Positions 63,017 to 64,000 of a DNA stretch of 64,000 bases are shown here, in pieces. This stretch comes from Atlanticothrix silvestris CENA357 (GTDB taxonomy: Bacteria > Cyanobacteriota > Cyanobacteriia > Cyanobacteriales > Nostocaceae): positions 52,780 through 116,779 of the forward strand of contig NZ_JAECZB010000094.1 of the NCBI RefSeq assembly GCF_016056295.1, read 5' to 3'. The notes beneath the pieces are model-generated. The model made no database searches and had not been told where the DNA came from. It saw only the letters and a list, made by a program, of their open reading frames with translations. Within the stretch, counting starts at the first letter, position 1. Each line of letters begins with the position of its first letter. Both the position numbers and the translations under genes were made by a program.

Positions 63017-63577
63017 ATTAAGAGGGGAAAAGGGGAAAGGGAAAAGGCATGAATTGGGTCGCCCACCAGGGGCGAGGCTTGTACCCTTCTCCCTCCTGTG
63101 ATCAAAGGTATTATGTCCGCGTCATGATCGTTAAATTTGGTATCCCTGTTCTGTCATTCTCTGAAAACTTTTACCATTTCTGAATTCTAGAGCTTTTGTA
63201 TACGAAGCGATCGCAAGATTTTTTCCTAATAACAAATATAATAACCAAGTTTTTGTAACAAAATAGTTTGTATTGATTGGCTGATAAAGCTTCTAGAGAT
63301 TGCCCTCCTGGAAAGTGAAAAAAAGGGTTAGTGTATAAAAAATAAATTAACCGCAGAGAAACAAAAAACACAGAGACAGAATAACACTTTATTCTTGGGC
63401 TAAAATTGCTAATTTTTGAAATTGAACTGCTATAGGCCTAGTATCTTTAGGTGCAAATTTTGTGTCATTATTATTCCAGGCTTTATATCTAAAAACAATC
63501 TTATCCCTCTTCTGTCACTTTCCGAGTATTCTGAATAAAAGGATGAAAAGAAAAAACTCTGGAAGGTAAGTAGGGCA
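63017..63577. other. Intergenic region with possible insertion-sequence ends
   Basis: A 561-base gap after pyk. It holds purine-rich low-complexity DNA, then TATCCCTGTTCTGTCATTCT at 63141 and a similar TATCCCTCTTCTGTCACTTT at 63502, alike at 21 of 27 positions. The second lies 76 bases upstream of the transposase start and may be the left end of that element; the first could be an old solo end. No ORF of interest. Confidence 0.35.
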
Positions 63578-64000
63578 ATGGATGTAGAATTACAAATTAT
63601 CAAACATTTGGCAAGAGCTCCTCATCCAACAGTTGGCATCATAGATGAATATTGTGCAGAGTATAAAGACCTGTTTAAAGAAGTAAGGAATTATGAGTGC
63701 TTCAAATATTTACATCTGGGGATAATATCAACGATAAAAAGAAAATCGTTACCAGAGATAGCGAAGGTAGTGAGTATAAATTCAGCACAATCATTACACC
63801 ATTTCATAGCAAATTCAGATTGGCCAGTAGGAAAATTAAAACAAAGAAGATTAAATAAATTGAAAAAACAATTAGATGGACGTGCAATTACATTAGTAAT
63901 AGATGAAACAGGAGATAGAAAAAAAGGGAAGAAAACAGATTATGTAGCTAGACAATATTTAGGAAGCGTAGGAAAAGTGGATAATGGAATAGTTTCAGTC
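63502..64000 (+). mobile_element. IS701-type insertion sequence, left part
   Basis: The transposase gene starting at 63578 runs off the window. The left end is inferred from the TATCCCTCTTCTGTCACTTT segment at 63502 and is not proven, because the right end is not visible. Confidence 0.45.
63578..64000 (+). CDS. IS701 family transposase, 3' end cut by the window
   Basis: 141 codons from ATG 63578 stay open to the window edge. Visible marks are a helical start (LQIIKHLARAPHPTVGIIDEYCAEYKDLF), SAQSLHHFIANSDWP, and the first catalytic Asp region ITLVIDETGDRKKGKKTDYVARQY with LGSVGKVDNGIVSV. This combination is typical of the IS701 DDE transposases that are abundant in cyanobacteria. The sequence shows no stop or frameshift within the window. 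Confidence 0.85.
   Translation, partial: MDVELQIIKHLARAPHPTVGIIDEYCAEYKDLFKEVRNYECFKYLHLGIISTIKRKSLPEIAKVVSINSAQSLHHFIANSDWPVGKLKQRRLNKLKKQLDGRAITLVIDETGDRKKGKKTDYVARQYLGSVGKVDNGIVSV

Overview
The window is chromosomal DNA from a filamentous, probably heterocyst-forming cyanobacterium (Nostocales; genus not determined). Evidence seen directly: frequent GCGATCGC (HIP1) octamers, runs of short heptamer repeats such as TGACAAC, GTTAACC and GTAATTC, and genes for allophycocyanin alpha-B (apcD), CP12, beta-carotene hydroxylase (crtR) and a bacteriophytochrome. Several small proteins also look cyanobacteria-specific. I saw no rRNA, tRNA or CRISPR array.

Bases 1-13,200 are a metal-handling region. 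An ArgRS-like DALR protein comes first, followed by an apparent Yfr2-family sRNA with its own promoter and terminator. Then come two complete ECF-type cobalt/nickel uptake operons on the minus strand (cbiM-Q-O and cbiM-N-Q-O). A Fur-family box lies in the gap between the second operon and a divergent plus-strand iron cluster: two-domain multicopper oxidase, helix-hairpin-helix/EfeO-like lipoprotein, ferritin-like protein and FTR1 iron permease. A periplasmic cobalamin/siderophore-type binding lipoprotein faces this cluster. A 226-bp MITE with terminal inverted repeats and a target duplication sits inside it.

Bases 13,300-31,500 hold mostly housekeeping genes: asnS, an anti-sigma-type ATPase, rlmD, apcD, purL, purF, glk, a phosphatase, a methyltransferase, a LivF-type ATPase and a U32 peptidase. 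One Uma2 gene is intact and another is broken by a single in-frame TAG. Bases 31,500-37,300 are accessory: gene remnants, a membrane pentapeptide-repeat protein with a long hexamer-periodic hydrophobic stretch, a 12-unit 21-bp minisatellite just upstream of it, and small unknown genes.

Bases 37,400-46,000 carry ppsA and a light-signalling operon (bacteriophytochrome, Rcp-type response regulator, REC-PAS-PAS-PAS histidine kinase). Bases 46,000-52,800 hold guaA, cbiD, a VapC-type toxin-antitoxin pair, a decayed hydrolase, two DUF genes and cp12. Bases 53,100-63,000 hold a FIST protein, a metallophosphoesterase, trmB, a PstS-like protein, a Ser/Thr kinase, crtR and pyk. An IS701-type transposase gene runs off the right edge.

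The main themes are metal supply (Co/Ni and Fe uptake, with cbiD for the corrin ring), carbon flux around PEP/pyruvate (glk, ppsA, pyk, cp12), purine synthesis (purL, purF, guaA) and light signalling. Dispersed repeats have also entered coding sequence in frame, in the U32 peptidase and in ppsA. No wholly new defence or mobile system is evident. The least explained items are the iron cluster lipoprotein and the pentapeptide gene with its minisatellite.
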